64,000 nucleotides of DNA. Origin: JAJKJG01 sp036389455. Lineage in GTDB: Bacteria > Pseudomonadota > Alphaproteobacteria > Rhizobiales > Beijerinckiaceae. Below the pieces are notes generated by a model, which was not told the origin of the DNA, did no database searches, and worked only from the letters and a program-made list of their open reading frames with translations. The position numbers and the translations under genes were made by a program. The stretch spans positions 8,520-72,519 of the forward strand of contig DASVPW010000119.1 in the NCBI GenBank assembly GCA_036389455.1, given 5' to 3'. Shown one piece after another: positions 9,322-17,795 of the stretch; the first letter of the stretch is position 1; each line of letters begins with the position of its first letter.

Positions 9322-10332
9322 ATGACCCTTGCGGTGAGCTATCCGCTCCTCGTCGGCGACATCGGCGGGACGAACGCCCGCTTCGGCATCCTCGCGGCGC
9401 CGGGCGGCGCGCTCGCGCTCCTGCCGCGGACCCGCACGAGCGGGCACCGGGACCTGATCGCCGCGATCCGGGCGGCCCTCGACGACATGAACCTACCGAA
9501 GCCCCGCGCGGCGCTCCTCGCCGTCGCGGCGCGGGTCGAGGCGCCCGTGGTTGACATGACCAACGCCGGATGGACCGTCGACGCGCAGGCGGTCGGCGCC
9601 GCCTTCGGCCTCGATTCCGTCCGCCTCGTCAACGACTTCGTGCCGGTCGCCGCCGCCCTCAACGTTCTCGGCCGGGAGGAGGGGCAGCTCCTGCGCCTCG
9701 GGCCGGACGGTTCGACGGACGCCGGCGCCCGGCTCGTCGTCGGCCCCGGCACCGGGCTCGGCGCGGCGGCGCTGCTGCCGGTCGGCGAGCGGTGGGCGAT
9801 CCACTCGACGGAGGCAGGCCATACCGACTTCGGCCCGGCGCATCCCGACGAGGCGGCGCTGTGGCCCTTCATCGAGCGGGTGGCGGACCGGGTGACCGCG
9901 GAGGCGGTGCTGTCCGGGCCGGGCCTCCTGCGCCTCTACCGGGCGCTCGCCCGGGCGCGGAACGCCCCGGCAGCCTGCGTCACGCCGGAAGAGGTCTCGG
10001 CCGCCGGCCTCGGCGGCGGCGACGCGCTCAGCCTCGAGGCGCTGCACCTGTTCGGGCGCCTGCTCGGGCGCTTCGCCGGCGACCTCGCGCTCACCTTCGG
10101 GGCGACCGCCGTCTACATCGCCGGCGGCATCGGCCCGAAGATCGCGGCGGTGCTGTCGGCGGGCGGCTTCCGGGCGGCGTTCGAGCGCAAGGCGCCGTTC
10201 CGGCACTGGATGGAGGCGGTCCCGACTTTTTTGATCGCCGATCCGGACCCGGCCCTCACGGGGCTCACCGCGATCCTCGCCGAGCCCGACCGCTTCGTGT
10301 TCCGGTCGGCGGGCTGGCGGCGCGAGGAGTAG
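9322..10332 (+). CDS. glk: Glucokinase
   Basis: A 336-residue ROK-unrelated, Glk-type glucokinase. The ATP-binding loop VGDIGGTNARFG is near the N-terminus, NDFVPVAAAL carries the catalytic Asp region, VGPGTGLGAA is the second phosphate loop, and STEAGHTDF contributes the sugar-site Glu and His. It phosphorylates glucose to glucose 6-phosphate. The ATG at 9322 is chosen because the ATP loop then falls at the usual distance from the N-terminus; an 18-residue upstream extension is Arg-rich and unlike the family. Confidence 0.9.
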   Translation: MTLAVSYPLLVGDIGGTNARFGILAAPGGALALLPRTRTSGHRDLIAAIRAALDDMNLPKPRAALLAVAARVEAPVVDMTNAGWTVDAQAVGAAFGLDSVRLVNDFVPVAAALNVLGREEGQLLRLGPDGSTDAGARLVVGPGTGLGAAALLPVGERWAIHSTEAGHTDFGPAHPDEAALWPFIERVADRVTAEAVLSGPGLLRLYRALARARNAPAACVTPEEVSAAGLGGGDALSLEALHLFGRLLGRFAGDLALTFGATAVYIAGGIGPKIAAVLSAGGFRAAFERKAPFRHWMEAVPTFLIADPDPALTGLTAILAEPDRFVFRSAGWRREE

Positions 10333-10404
10333 GCGCGAAAGCGGTTGCGCGGCCTCGCCGTCCGGGCTTTATCGCGGGCGGTTCCACTCCAGCGCCGGTG
10401 CAGG

Positions 10405-11376
10405 ATGCTCCTCCCCCCGAAATCCGACCTCACGATCTGCTTCGCCCACGCCGCCTACCGGCTGGCGGAGGAGTTCCGCTCCCGCGGCGAGACCGCGAAC
10501 CACTTCACCGTCCGCTCCGTCGACGAGCTGCGCGACCGGGTCGCCGAGGCCGACGTGGTCGTGGTCTCGATGTTCTGGCGCAACGCGTTCCTGGAGCACG
10601 CTCCCAGGCTCAGGTTCATCCAGTCGGTCAGCGCCGGCACGGACCAGTACGACAAGGCCCTGCTGCGGGAAAAGGGCGTGCGGCTCGCGAGCGCGCAAGG
10701 GGTGAACGAACGCGCCGTCGCCGAGCATGCGATGGCGCTGATCCTGGCGCTGACGCGCCAGCTCCACCTCGCCCGCGACAACCAGAGGAAGGGCGCCTGG
10801 CGCGGCATGATCGGCGATCCTAACGCCCGCGAGAAGGAGCTCGGCGGCTCGACCCTCGTGGTCTACGGCCTCGGACGCATCGGCTCGCGGCTTGCGAACC
10901 TCGCGAAGGCCTTCGGGATGCGGGTGATCGGCGTGAAGCGCAGCCCGCGGGGTCCGTCCGATCCGGTCGATGAAGCCGTGACGCCGGACCGCTTCCTCGA
11001 GGTGCTGCGCGAGGCCGACTTCGTCGCGCTCACCTGCCCGCTGACCCCCGAGACCGAGGGGCTCATGGGCGAGGCGCAGCTCGCGGCCATGAAGCCATCG
11101 GCCTACCTCGTCAACGTCGCCCGTGGGCGGGTCGTGCAGGAGGAGCCGCTGCTCGAGGCGCTCCGGGAGGGTCGCATCGCCGGCGCTGGCCTCGACACCT
11201 TCCACGAGGAGCCGCTGCCGCCGGCCTCGCCCTTCTGGGGGTTCGACAACGTCGTGATCACGCCCCACACGGCGGGCGAGACCCAGCGCTACGAGGCCAA
11301 CGTCATCGACCTCCTGGTCGAGAACCTCGCCCGCCTCTACCGCGGCGAGACGGCGCTGAAGAACCAGATCGTGTGA
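10405..11376 (+). CDS. D-2-hydroxyacid dehydrogenase (NAD-dependent)
   Basis: A 323-residue member of the D-isomer-specific 2-hydroxyacid dehydrogenase family. The Rossmann motif GLGRIGSRLANLAKAFG lies near residues 153-169. Catalytic residues are expected in NVARGRVV (Arg), HEEPLP (Glu) and ITPHTAG (His), and all are present. The substrate may be glyoxylate, hydroxypyruvate or another 2-keto acid. The ATG at 10405 gives a normal N-terminus; a TTG 60 bases upstream is less likely. Its stop codon is the first element of a long palindrome. Confidence 0.87.
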   Translation: MLLPPKSDLTICFAHAAYRLAEEFRSRGETANHFTVRSVDELRDRVAEADVVVVSMFWRNAFLEHAPRLRFIQSVSAGTDQYDKALLREKGVRLASAQGVNERAVAEHAMALILALTRQLHLARDNQRKGAWRGMIGDPNAREKELGGSTLVVYGLGRIGSRLANLAKAFGMRVIGVKRSPRGPSDPVDEAVTPDRFLEVLREADFVALTCPLTPETEGLMGEAQLAAMKPSAYLVNVARGRVVQEEPLLEALREGRIAGAGLDTFHEEPLPPASPFWGFDNVVITPHTAGETQRYEANVIDLLVENLARLYRGETALKNQIV

Positions 11377-11409
11377 TTCATCTCTCCCCGCCTGCGGGGA
11401 GAGATGAAT
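11376..11409. terminator. Perfect 15-bp palindrome between convergent genes
   Basis: ATTCATCTCTCCCCG and CGGGGAGAGATGAAT flank a four-base loop. It contains the stop codon of epmB and the last base of the hydroxyacid dehydrogenase stop, and it encodes the last residues of EpmB. Position and symmetry fit a bidirectional terminator, although no clear T-run follows on either strand. The same core (CTCTCCCCG...CGGGGAGAG) recurs at 19247. Confidence 0.6.
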
Positions 11410-12448
11410 CGGGCTCCGCCGGATAGGCGTGGCAGCCGCCCCTGTAGTCCTCGATCTCGCAGCCGCTGTCCGTACGCCTGAGATAGCCCGGCCCGACCGG
11501 CGCCTTGCCGTGGCCGCCGGGGATGTCGAGGACATAAGTCGGCTGGCACAGGCCCGAGAGGCGGCCGCGCAGGGCTCGCACGAGCGCCTGTCCCTCGGCG
11601 AGAGTGGTGCGCAGGTGCGCCGTGCCGGGCGCGAGGTCGCCGTGGTGGAGATAGTAGGGCTTCACCCGGTTCTCGACGAAGGCCCGCATTAGCGCCGCGA
11701 GGGTCTCCAGGTCGTCGTTGATCCCGCGCAGCAGCACCGATTGCCCGAGCAGCGGGATGCCGGCGTCGGCCAGGCGGGCGACGGCGGCGCGGGCGGCGCA
11801 AGAAAACTCGCGGGCGTGGTTCGCGTGGAGCGCCACATAGGTGGCCTTGCCCGGGGCTTTGAGGGCCCGCACGAGGGCCGGCCCGACCCGCTCGGGATCG
11901 ACCACGGGCACGCGGGTGTGGAAGCGGACCACCTTCACGTGCGGGATCGCGGCAACGCGGCGCACGAGGTCGCGCAGGCGTCGCGGCGACAGGATCAGCG
12001 GGTCGCCGCCGGTGACGATCACCTCCCAGACCTCCGGGTGGCCTTCGATGTAGGCGAGCGCCGCCGCGAGCGCTTCGGACGAGAGCGCGCCGAGGCCCTT
12101 CGGGCCGACCATCTCCCGGCGGAAGCAGAAGCGGCAGTAGACCGCGCAGGCGTGCAGCGGCTTCAAGAGCACCCGGTCGGGATAGCGATGGACGATGCCC
12201 TCGACCGGGCTGTGCGCCCGATCGCCGATCGGGTCCTCGCTTTCATGGGGGCCGCGGTCGAGCTCGCGGACGTCCGGCACGAACTGGCGCGCGATCGGGT
12301 CGTGCGGGTCGGCGGGGTCGATCAGCGCCGCCATCTCGGGCGTGACCGCGACCGCGTAGCGCTCCGCCACCTTCTCGAGCGCGGCGACCCGCCCGGGCCC
12401 GACGAGACCCGCGCCTAAGAGGTCGGCCGGGGTGCGCAGGGTCTTCAT
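11378..12448 (-). CDS. epmB: EF-P (R)-beta-lysine modification protein / lysine 2,3-aminomutase family
   Basis: A 355-residue radical SAM enzyme with the CAVYCRFC cluster motif (Cys101, 105 and 108) that binds 4Fe-4S and SAM, and the KamA-family fold. EpmB turns (S)-alpha-lysine into (R)-beta-lysine, which EpmA attaches to EF-P. It is shorter than clostridial lysine 2,3-aminomutases, as expected for EpmB. It overlaps the stop of epmA by four bases (ATGA), and efp lies just beyond, so the assignment to EF-P modification is strong. Its C-terminus is encoded by the palindrome at 11376. Confidence 0.93.
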   Translation of the reverse strand: MKTLRTPADLLGAGLVGPGRVAALEKVAERYAVAVTPEMAALIDPADPHDPIARQFVPDVRELDRGPHESEDPIGDRAHSPVEGIVHRYPDRVLLKPLHACAVYCRFCFRREMVGPKGLGALSSEALAAALAYIEGHPEVWEVIVTGGDPLILSPRRLRDLVRRVAAIPHVKVVRFHTRVPVVDPERVGPALVRALKAPGKATYVALHANHAREFSCAARAAVARLADAGIPLLGQSVLLRGINDDLETLAALMRAFVENRVKPYYLHHGDLAPGTAHLRTTLAEGQALVRALRGRLSGLCQPTYVLDIPGGHGKAPVGPGYLRRTDSGCEIEDYRGGCHAYPAEPDSSLPAGGER

Positions 12449-13497
12449 CGCTCGAACTCCACTACCGGCGTCCATATCACCTCGTCGATCCGCGACGCGC
12501 CGACGGCGAGCATGACGAGGCGGTCGAAGCCGAGAGCGATGCCGCTCGCCTGCGGCATATGGGCAAGCGCCGCCAGAAAATCGTCGTCCACGGGATAGCG
12601 CTCGCCGTAGACGCGCTCCTTCTCGGCCATCTCGGCCTCGAAACGGCGCCGCTGCTCCCGAGGGTCGGTCAGCTCGCCGAAGGCGTTGGCGAGCTCGACG
12701 CCGCAGACGTAGAGCTCGAAGCGCTCGGCGACGCGGGCGTCGTGCGCCGTGGGCCTCGCGAGCGCCGCCTCGGCGACCGGGTATTCATAAAGAATCGTGG
12801 CGCGGGCGTGCCCGAGGTGCGGCTCGACCCGCTCCGTGAGCACCCGGCTGTAGACGTCGGACCAGGTGTCGTCCGCCGCGATCCGGACGCCTGCCGCCGC
12901 GGCGGCCTCGGCGAGCGCGTCGCGGTCGGGCTCGCCGCCGGCTCCGAGCGTGCCGAGGAGGTCGATCCCGGCGTGCCGCTTGAAGGCGTCCGCGACGGTC
13001 ACCCGCTCGGGCCCAGCGAAGGGGTCGGCGGCGCGGCCCCGGTAGCGCATCTCCGTCACGCCGGCGGTTTCGGCCGCAAGCCGCAAAAGCTCGGCGCAGT
13101 CGCGCATTAGCGCCTCGTAGGGCTCGGCCGTGCGATACCATTCGAGGAGCGTGAACTCCGGGTGGTGCAGGGCGCCGCGCTCGCGGTTGCGGAACACGCG
13201 GGCGAAGTCGAAGATGCGGGTCTCGCCGGCGGCGAGGAGCTTCTTCATCGCGAACTCCGGCGAGGTGTGGAGATAGAGCGCGCGTCTCCCTGCGCCCGTC
13301 CCGGAAAGCTCGGTCGCGAAGGCATGGAGGTGCGCCTCATTGCCCGGCGAGACCTGGAGCGCCGCCGCCTCGACCTCGACGAAGCCGCGCGCCTCGAACC
13401 AGCGGCGCATCGCCGTCTTGATGCGGTTGCGCAGCATGAGCGCCGGCCGGCGGCCGGCATGCACGTGCGGCGCCCACCAGGGCGAGGTGTCGGGCAT
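12445..13497 (-). CDS. epmA: EF-P--(R)-beta-lysine ligase
   Basis: A 350-residue class II lysyl-tRNA-synthetase-like protein without the N-terminal anticodon-binding domain, which distinguishes EpmA (GenX/PoxA/YjeA) from LysS. Class II motifs are visible: FRNRERGALHHPEFTLLEWY (motif 2) and GIALGFDRLVML (motif 3). It activates beta-lysine and transfers it to the acceptor lysine of EF-P. The start MPDTSPWW at 13497 matches the family N-terminus; the frame is open 62 codons further upstream but that stretch runs into the efp leader. Confidence 0.94.
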   Translation of the reverse strand: MPDTSPWWAPHVHAGRRPALMLRNRIKTAMRRWFEARGFVEVEAAALQVSPGNEAHLHAFATELSGTGAGRRALYLHTSPEFAMKKLLAAGETRIFDFARVFRNRERGALHHPEFTLLEWYRTAEPYEALMRDCAELLRLAAETAGVTEMRYRGRAADPFAGPERVTVADAFKRHAGIDLLGTLGAGGEPDRDALAEAAAAAGVRIAADDTWSDVYSRVLTERVEPHLGHARATILYEYPVAEAALARPTAHDARVAERFELYVCGVELANAFGELTDPREQRRRFEAEMAEKERVYGERYPVDDDFLAALAHMPQASGIALGFDRLVMLAVGASRIDEVIWTPVVEFER

Positions 13498-13648
13498 CGC
13501 AGGATCCAAGAGACCGCCGTCCTCGGGAGGCTGGCGCGGCGCGCCAAGATCGGCTAGGTGCGGCTTAAATCCCGCCGCGGCCGGAAGGGCAAGAGCCTCC
13601 GGCCCGCGCACCGCTTTGTCCGCATCCCAGACCCCGAACGAGGAACCC

Positions 13649-14215
13649 GTGAGAGTCATCGCCAGCTCCGTCCGCAAGGGCAACGTCCTCGAGATCGACG
13701 GCCAGCTCTACTCCGTCATCTCGGCCGAGAGCTTCTTCCCGGGCAAGGGCACGCCGACGACCCAGATCGACATGCGCCGCATCTCGGACGGGGTGAAGAC
13801 GACGCAACGCTACAAGACCACCGAGCAGGTCGAGCGCGCCTTTGTCGAGGACCGGGAGCACACCTACCTCTACCAGGACGGCGACAACTACGTCTTCATG
13901 AACCCGGAGACCTACGACCAGGTCACGGTCTCGGGCGACGTCGTCGGCGAGCAGGCGGTCTACCTCCAGGAGGGCATGGCCTGCATGCTCTCGATGTTCG
14001 AGGGCAACGCGGTCGCGATCGAGCTGCCGCAGCGCGTCACCCTGGAGGTCATGGAGACCGAGCCGGTGACGAAGGGCCAGACCGCCTCCTCGTCCTACAA
14101 GCCGGCCAAGATGTCGAACGGGGTCCGCGTCATGGTGCCCCCCCATATCGGCCCCGGCACCCGCATCGTCGTCATGACGGCCGACGGCACCTACGTCGAG
14201 CGGGCGAAGGACTGA
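13649..14215 (+). CDS. efp: Elongation factor P
   Basis: A 188-residue EF-P with three OB-like domains, exactly the usual length, starting at GTG (13649). The acceptor loop FFPGKGTP places Lys33 where E. coli has Lys34, the residue that receives beta-lysine. EF-P rescues ribosomes stalled at polyproline. The gene is divergent from epmA-epmB with about 150 bases between them, so the factor and both modifying enzymes form one locus. This supports beta-lysylation, not rhamnosylation or the unmodified form, in this organism. Confidence 0.97.
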   Translation: MRVIASSVRKGNVLEIDGQLYSVISAESFFPGKGTPTTQIDMRRISDGVKTTQRYKTTEQVERAFVEDREHTYLYQDGDNYVFMNPETYDQVTVSGDVVGEQAVYLQEGMACMLSMFEGNAVAIELPQRVTLEVMETEPVTKGQTASSSYKPAKMSNGVRVMVPPHIGPGTRIVVMTADGTYVERAKD

Positions 14216-14243
14216 GCTTCATCCTCCTTGAAGGAGGCGCCCT

Positions 14244-15224
14244 CTAGGGCTGGGCGAAGCACTGCCGCGCGAGCGTCCCCGCAGCGTCGCGCTCCTCCGC
14301 CGTCAGCTCGCTGCGGAGCGAGCGCCGCCACAGGCCGTTGCGCTTGAGCTCGGCCACGGCGCAGGCGCAGGCGCGGCGGCAGGTCTCGTCGCCTCGTCCG
14401 CCCGAGATGCAGGTCCGCTCGCATTGGCGCAGGAACGGCGCCGCCTCGGCGGCGGGATTCGGCCCGGCCAGCATGGCGGCCGGATAGAGGAGCGCGAGCA
14501 GCAAGGGCTGGTGGACGAGGTAGATCGCGAGGCTGCGCCGTCCCGCCCAGGCGAGCGCCCGCGCGCTCCTGCTTTTCGCGGGCCGGCGTGCGGAGCCGCG
14601 GAGCTGCGGCCGCGCGAGCCGCGCCGCCGCGACGCCGGCGAGCACCATCCCGAACCACGGGAACACCGGAACCCAGTCGTTCGTGACCGGGACGCGGGCG
14701 CCGAGCCCGAGCCAGGCGAGCGCCGGCGCGTCGAAGGCCTGGCCGTCGAGGAGATGCGGTGCCGCAAGGACCAGCGCCGCAACGGCGAGCGTCGCCGGCC
14801 AGGGCAGGCGCAGGAAGGGCAGGGCCAGCACGCTCGAGAGCGCGATGCAGTGCAGGATGCCGAAGAAGATGTAGCTGTCGGGAAAGGCGAAATAGGTCGC
14901 GACGGTCACCGCCGCCGCCGCGCCCGCGACCATCGCGAGGCGCCGGCTGAAACGGCGCCAGCGGATCCCGTCGCCGTGACCGAGCACGAGGCTCACGCCG
15001 ACAAGGAACAGGAACGAGCCGGCGATCGCCCGCGCGAACCACTTCCAGGCCGGATCGGTGCCGACCGGGGTCTCGATGAGCTGGAAGAAGCTCAGGTCCC
15101 AGGAGAAATGATAGACCGCCATGGCGACGAGCGCGGCGCCGCGCGCCGCGTCGACGGCGTCGATCCGCCCCGCCCCGAGGGACAGGGCCGCGGGCGCGGG
15201 CTCAGGCTCAGGCGCGCCGCTCAT
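14244..15224 (-). CDS. DUF1624 / heparan-alpha-glucosaminide N-acetyltransferase-like membrane protein
   Basis: A 326-residue inner-membrane protein with about seven or eight hydrophobic segments. The N-terminal RIDAVDAARGAALVAMAVYHFSWD block is characteristic of DUF1624 proteins, which are related to the acetyl-CoA-dependent heparan-glucosaminide acetyltransferase (YeiB-like). It probably moves acyl groups across the membrane onto a glycan, but the acceptor is unknown. After the last membrane segment there is a cysteine-rich tail of about 60 residues (CERTC, CRRACAC and a final Cys). Start chosen at MSGAPEPEP; longer in-frame starts run into the divergent sirtuin gene. Confidence 0.8.
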   Translation of the reverse strand: MSGAPEPEPAPAALSLGAGRIDAVDAARGAALVAMAVYHFSWDLSFFQLIETPVGTDPAWKWFARAIAGSFLFLVGVSLVLGHGDGIRWRRFSRRLAMVAGAAAAVTVATYFAFPDSYIFFGILHCIALSSVLALPFLRLPWPATLAVAALVLAAPHLLDGQAFDAPALAWLGLGARVPVTNDWVPVFPWFGMVLAGVAAARLARPQLRGSARRPAKSRSARALAWAGRRSLAIYLVHQPLLLALLYPAAMLAGPNPAAEAAPFLRQCERTCISGGRGDETCRRACACAVAELKRNGLWRRSLRSELTAEERDAAGTLARQCFAQP

Positions 15225-15282
15225 CCCCGCCGAGCGGGCGAAAGCTCTTGGGCTTTGCCCGATCCGTTCCCATAATCCCGCC

Positions 15283-16050
15283 ATGATCGACCCGCGGCTC
15301 GCCGGACAGATCGAGGATTTGAAGGCGCTTGTCGAGCGCTCCGCCGCGATCGCCGGCTTTACCGGCGCCGGCATCTCGACGGAGAGCGGCGTGCCCGACT
15401 TCCGCTCGCCCGGAAGCCCCTGGCTCAAGAACCAGCCGGTCCCGTTCGAGGCCTACGTGCGGAGTCGCGAGGCGCGCCGGGAGGCCTGGCGGCGCAAGTT
15501 CGCCATGGACGACCTCTATCGCGGCGCCAAGCCCAGCCGCGGCCACTTGGCGCTCGCGTCCCTCGTGGCCTCCGGCAAGATGCCGGCCGTCATCACGCAG
15601 AACATCGACGGGCTGCAGCAGGAGGCGGGCGTTCCGGCCGACAAGGTGATCGAGCTGCACGGCAACGGCACCTACGCGACCTGCCTCGACTGCGGCCGCC
15701 GCCACGAGCTCGACTGGGTGCGGGCCTCCTTCGAGGCGACGGGCGAGCCGCCTGATTGCAGCGAATGCGCAGGAATCGTGAAGTCCGCGACGATCTCCTT
15801 CGGCCAGACGATGCCCGAGGAGCCGATGCGGCGCGCGCAGGAGGTCACGCTCGCCTGCGACCTCTTCCTCGCCATCGGCTCCTCGCTCGTGGTCTATCCG
15901 GCGGCGGGCTTCCCGGTCCTCGCCAAGCAGAACGGCGCGGCGCTCGTCATCGTCAACCGGGAGCCGACGGATCTCGACGAGATCGCCGATCTCGTCATCA
16001 ACGCCGAGATCGGCGAGGTGCTGGAAAGCTTCATCGCGGACCGCGGCTGA
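15283..16050 (+). CDS. cobB: NAD-dependent protein deacylase (sirtuin)
   Basis: A 255-residue Sir2-family enzyme. The NAD loop GAGIS is at 28-32, QNID at 106-109, the catalytic His126 is in ELHGNG, and the zinc site is Cys134-X2-Cys137 and Cys159-X2-Cys162. It removes acyl groups from lysines using NAD, producing O-acyl-ADP-ribose and nicotinamide. It is divergent from the DUF1624 gene, with 58 bases between the starts. Membership of the sirtuin family is certain; the acyl preference is not visible. Confidence 0.92.
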   Translation: MIDPRLAGQIEDLKALVERSAAIAGFTGAGISTESGVPDFRSPGSPWLKNQPVPFEAYVRSREARREAWRRKFAMDDLYRGAKPSRGHLALASLVASGKMPAVITQNIDGLQQEAGVPADKVIELHGNGTYATCLDCGRRHELDWVRASFEATGEPPDCSECAGIVKSATISFGQTMPEEPMRRAQEVTLACDLFLAIGSSLVVYPAAGFPVLAKQNGAALVIVNREPTDLDEIADLVINAEIGEVLESFIADRG

Positions 16051-16174
16051 CGCCGCAGCGTTACCGGAACGACACAAGTTGAGGATGATCACCTTTCGGG
16101 CTTCCCCAGATTCGCGGCGGTGTTATCCTTGAGCCAAGAGTCGCAGCGGCGCGATTCGATTGCGGGTTGGGTAC

Positions 16175-16786
16175 ATGTCCGACGACCTCGAGTCCGATCC
16201 CTTAGGCGCGGGCACGGTGCGCCCATCGGCCGATACGTCCCGGCGCGAGGAGGCGGCGACCGAGCGGCCCCTGGACCTCGTCGAAGTCGCGGGCCGCATC
16301 AAGTGGTTCGACGTGGCCAAGGGGTTCGGCTTCATCGTGCCGGACAACGGCATGCCCGACGTGCTCTTGCACATCACCTGCCTTCGCCGCGACGGCTACC
16401 AGGTCGCGCACGAGGGCGCCCGCATCGTCGTCGAGGCGACGCAGCGCCCGCGCGGCCTGCAGGCGTTCCGCATCCTCTCCCTCGACGAGTCGAGCGCGAT
16501 CCACCCCTCCGAGCTGCCGATGCCGCGCACGCACGTCGCGGTGGTGCCGACGAGCGGCCTCGAGCCGGCGGTCGTCAAGTGGTTCAACCGCCTGCGCGGC
16601 TTCGGTTTCCTCACGCGCGGGGAGGGCACGCCGGACATCTTCGTCCACATGGAGACGCTGCGCCGCTACGGCATCGCCGAGCTCAAGCCCGGCGAGCGCG
16701 TGCTCGTGCGCTTCGGCGACGGCGGCAAGGGCCTGATGGCGGCCGAGGTGCGGCTCGCCGACGGCACCCTGCCGTCCTCGCACTGA
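16175..16786 (+). CDS. Tandem cold-shock-domain protein
   Basis: A 203-residue protein with two cold-shock domains: the first near residues 33-98 (RIKWFDVAKGFGFIVPDNG, DVLLHITCL) and the second near 130-198 (VVKWFNRLRGFGFLTRGEG, DIFVHMETL). A short acidic-basic N-terminus precedes them. Each domain keeps the RNP1 (KGFGFI/RGFGFL) and RNP2 (DVLLH/DIFVH) nucleic-acid-binding strips. It probably binds RNA or single-stranded DNA. ATG at 16175 is preferred over a TTG 15 bases upstream. A DUF192 gene follows 17 bases later, likely in the same operon. Confidence 0.9.
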   Translation: MSDDLESDPLGAGTVRPSADTSRREEAATERPLDLVEVAGRIKWFDVAKGFGFIVPDNGMPDVLLHITCLRRDGYQVAHEGARIVVEATQRPRGLQAFRILSLDESSAIHPSELPMPRTHVAVVPTSGLEPAVVKWFNRLRGFGFLTRGEGTPDIFVHMETLRRYGIAELKPGERVLVRFGDGGKGLMAAEVRLADGTLPSSH

Positions 16787-16803
16787 TCTCTCTAGGGCTA
16801 TTC

Positions 16804-17280
16804 ATGCGGGCCTCGAGCGCCGCTTTTCGCCTGCCGTCGCTCGTGCTCCGGCTCGCGGCCAGCCTGCTGCTCGCCTGGAGCGCGGGCGCCTACGCACAAA
16901 CCTTCGAGCCGCTGACGGTCGTGACCGCGAGCGGACGCCACGCCTTCCAGGTCGAGGTCGCCCGCGACGACGCCTCCCGGGCACAGGGGCTGATGTACCG
17001 GAGGAGCCTCGCCCCGGACCGGGGCATGCTGTTTGATTTCAAGCGCGTCGAGCCGGTCTCGATGTGGATGCAGAACACCTACGTGTCCCTCGACATGCTG
17101 TTCATCCGCCCCGACGGAACGGTGGCGCGGGTCGCAGAGAACACCGAGCCGCTCTCGACCCGCACCATCCCGTCCGGCGAGCCGGTGCTCGCCGTGCTCG
17201 AGGTCGTCGCCGGCACCGCGGCGAGGCTCGGCATCAAGGCGGGCGACAAGGTCGAGCATCCGCTGTTCAGGGGGCGGTGA
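16804..17280 (+). CDS. DUF192 family exported protein
   Basis: A 158-residue protein with a signal peptide (residues 1-31, ending AGAYAQ) and the compact DUF192 fold. Landmarks are RAQGLMYRRSLAPDRGMLFDF, the MWMQNTYVSLDMLFI strand and the conserved GIKAGDKV near the end. The biochemical role of the family is not established; members are periplasmic or cytoplasmic beta-barrel-like proteins. It follows the cold-shock-domain gene closely. Confidence 0.88.
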   Translation: MRASSAAFRLPSLVLRLAASLLLAWSAGAYAQTFEPLTVVTASGRHAFQVEVARDDASRAQGLMYRRSLAPDRGMLFDFKRVEPVSMWMQNTYVSLDMLFIRPDGTVARVAENTEPLSTRTIPSGEPVLAVLEVVAGTAARLGIKAGDKVEHPLFRGR

Positions 17281-17291
17281 GGCGGGGGAGA

Positions 17292-17795
17292 CTAACGCCT
17301 GCAGGCCTGCCGCATCCGCTCGACCGCGGCTTTCGTCTCAACCGGCCGGAACACGAGCGTCACCGGCTCGGCAGCCGCTCCTTGCGGCAGGTGGAACGAG
17401 AACGAGGCCGCTTCCGCGGCCTCGGCGATGATCGTTCGGGAGGCGGCCTCGTCGAGCTCGACCGTCTCCCCGGAGGTGAGCGCGCCTTCCGTGCGGCGGC
17501 GGGGCCCGGCGCCGATCTGCCACTCGAGCGCGACCGTGCTGCCTGCGCGAGGCCGGGCTTCCGGCCGGTTCAGGCCGAGAAGCACGGTCGAGCGCGCGCC
17601 CTCGCACCGGAACCCGACGACGCCCGACCCTTGCGTCGAGAGCGTCATGATGGCGTGCCGCGCCGTCCCGCCCGGCATGGCGAGGAGCCACCAGGAGCCG
17701 ATCGGCTCGCCCTGCTGGGCCGGCGCCGGGGAGGCGAGGAGCGCTCCCGCGAGCGCGAGCCCCGCGCGGGCACGCTTGCAACGCGGGCGTCTCAT
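17292..17795 (-). CDS. Hypothetical exported protein
   Basis: A 167-residue protein I do not recognise. It has a clear signal peptide (MRRPRCKRARAGLALAGALL, cleavage near SPAPAQ) and a mature part rich in beta-strand-like alternation. Two cysteines (in RCEGA and MRQACRR) could form a disulfide. The start at 17795 overlaps the stop of the upstream amidohydrolase gene by four bases (ATGA), so the two are translationally coupled. A longer in-frame start would run inside the amidohydrolase gene. Confidence 0.7.
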   Translation of the reverse strand: MRRPRCKRARAGLALAGALLASPAPAQQGEPIGSWWLLAMPGGTARHAIMTLSTQGSGVVGFRCEGARSTVLLGLNRPEARPRAGSTVALEWQIGAGPRRRTEGALTSGETVELDEAASRTIIAEAAEAASFSFHLPQGAAAEPVTLVFRPVETKAAVERMRQACRR

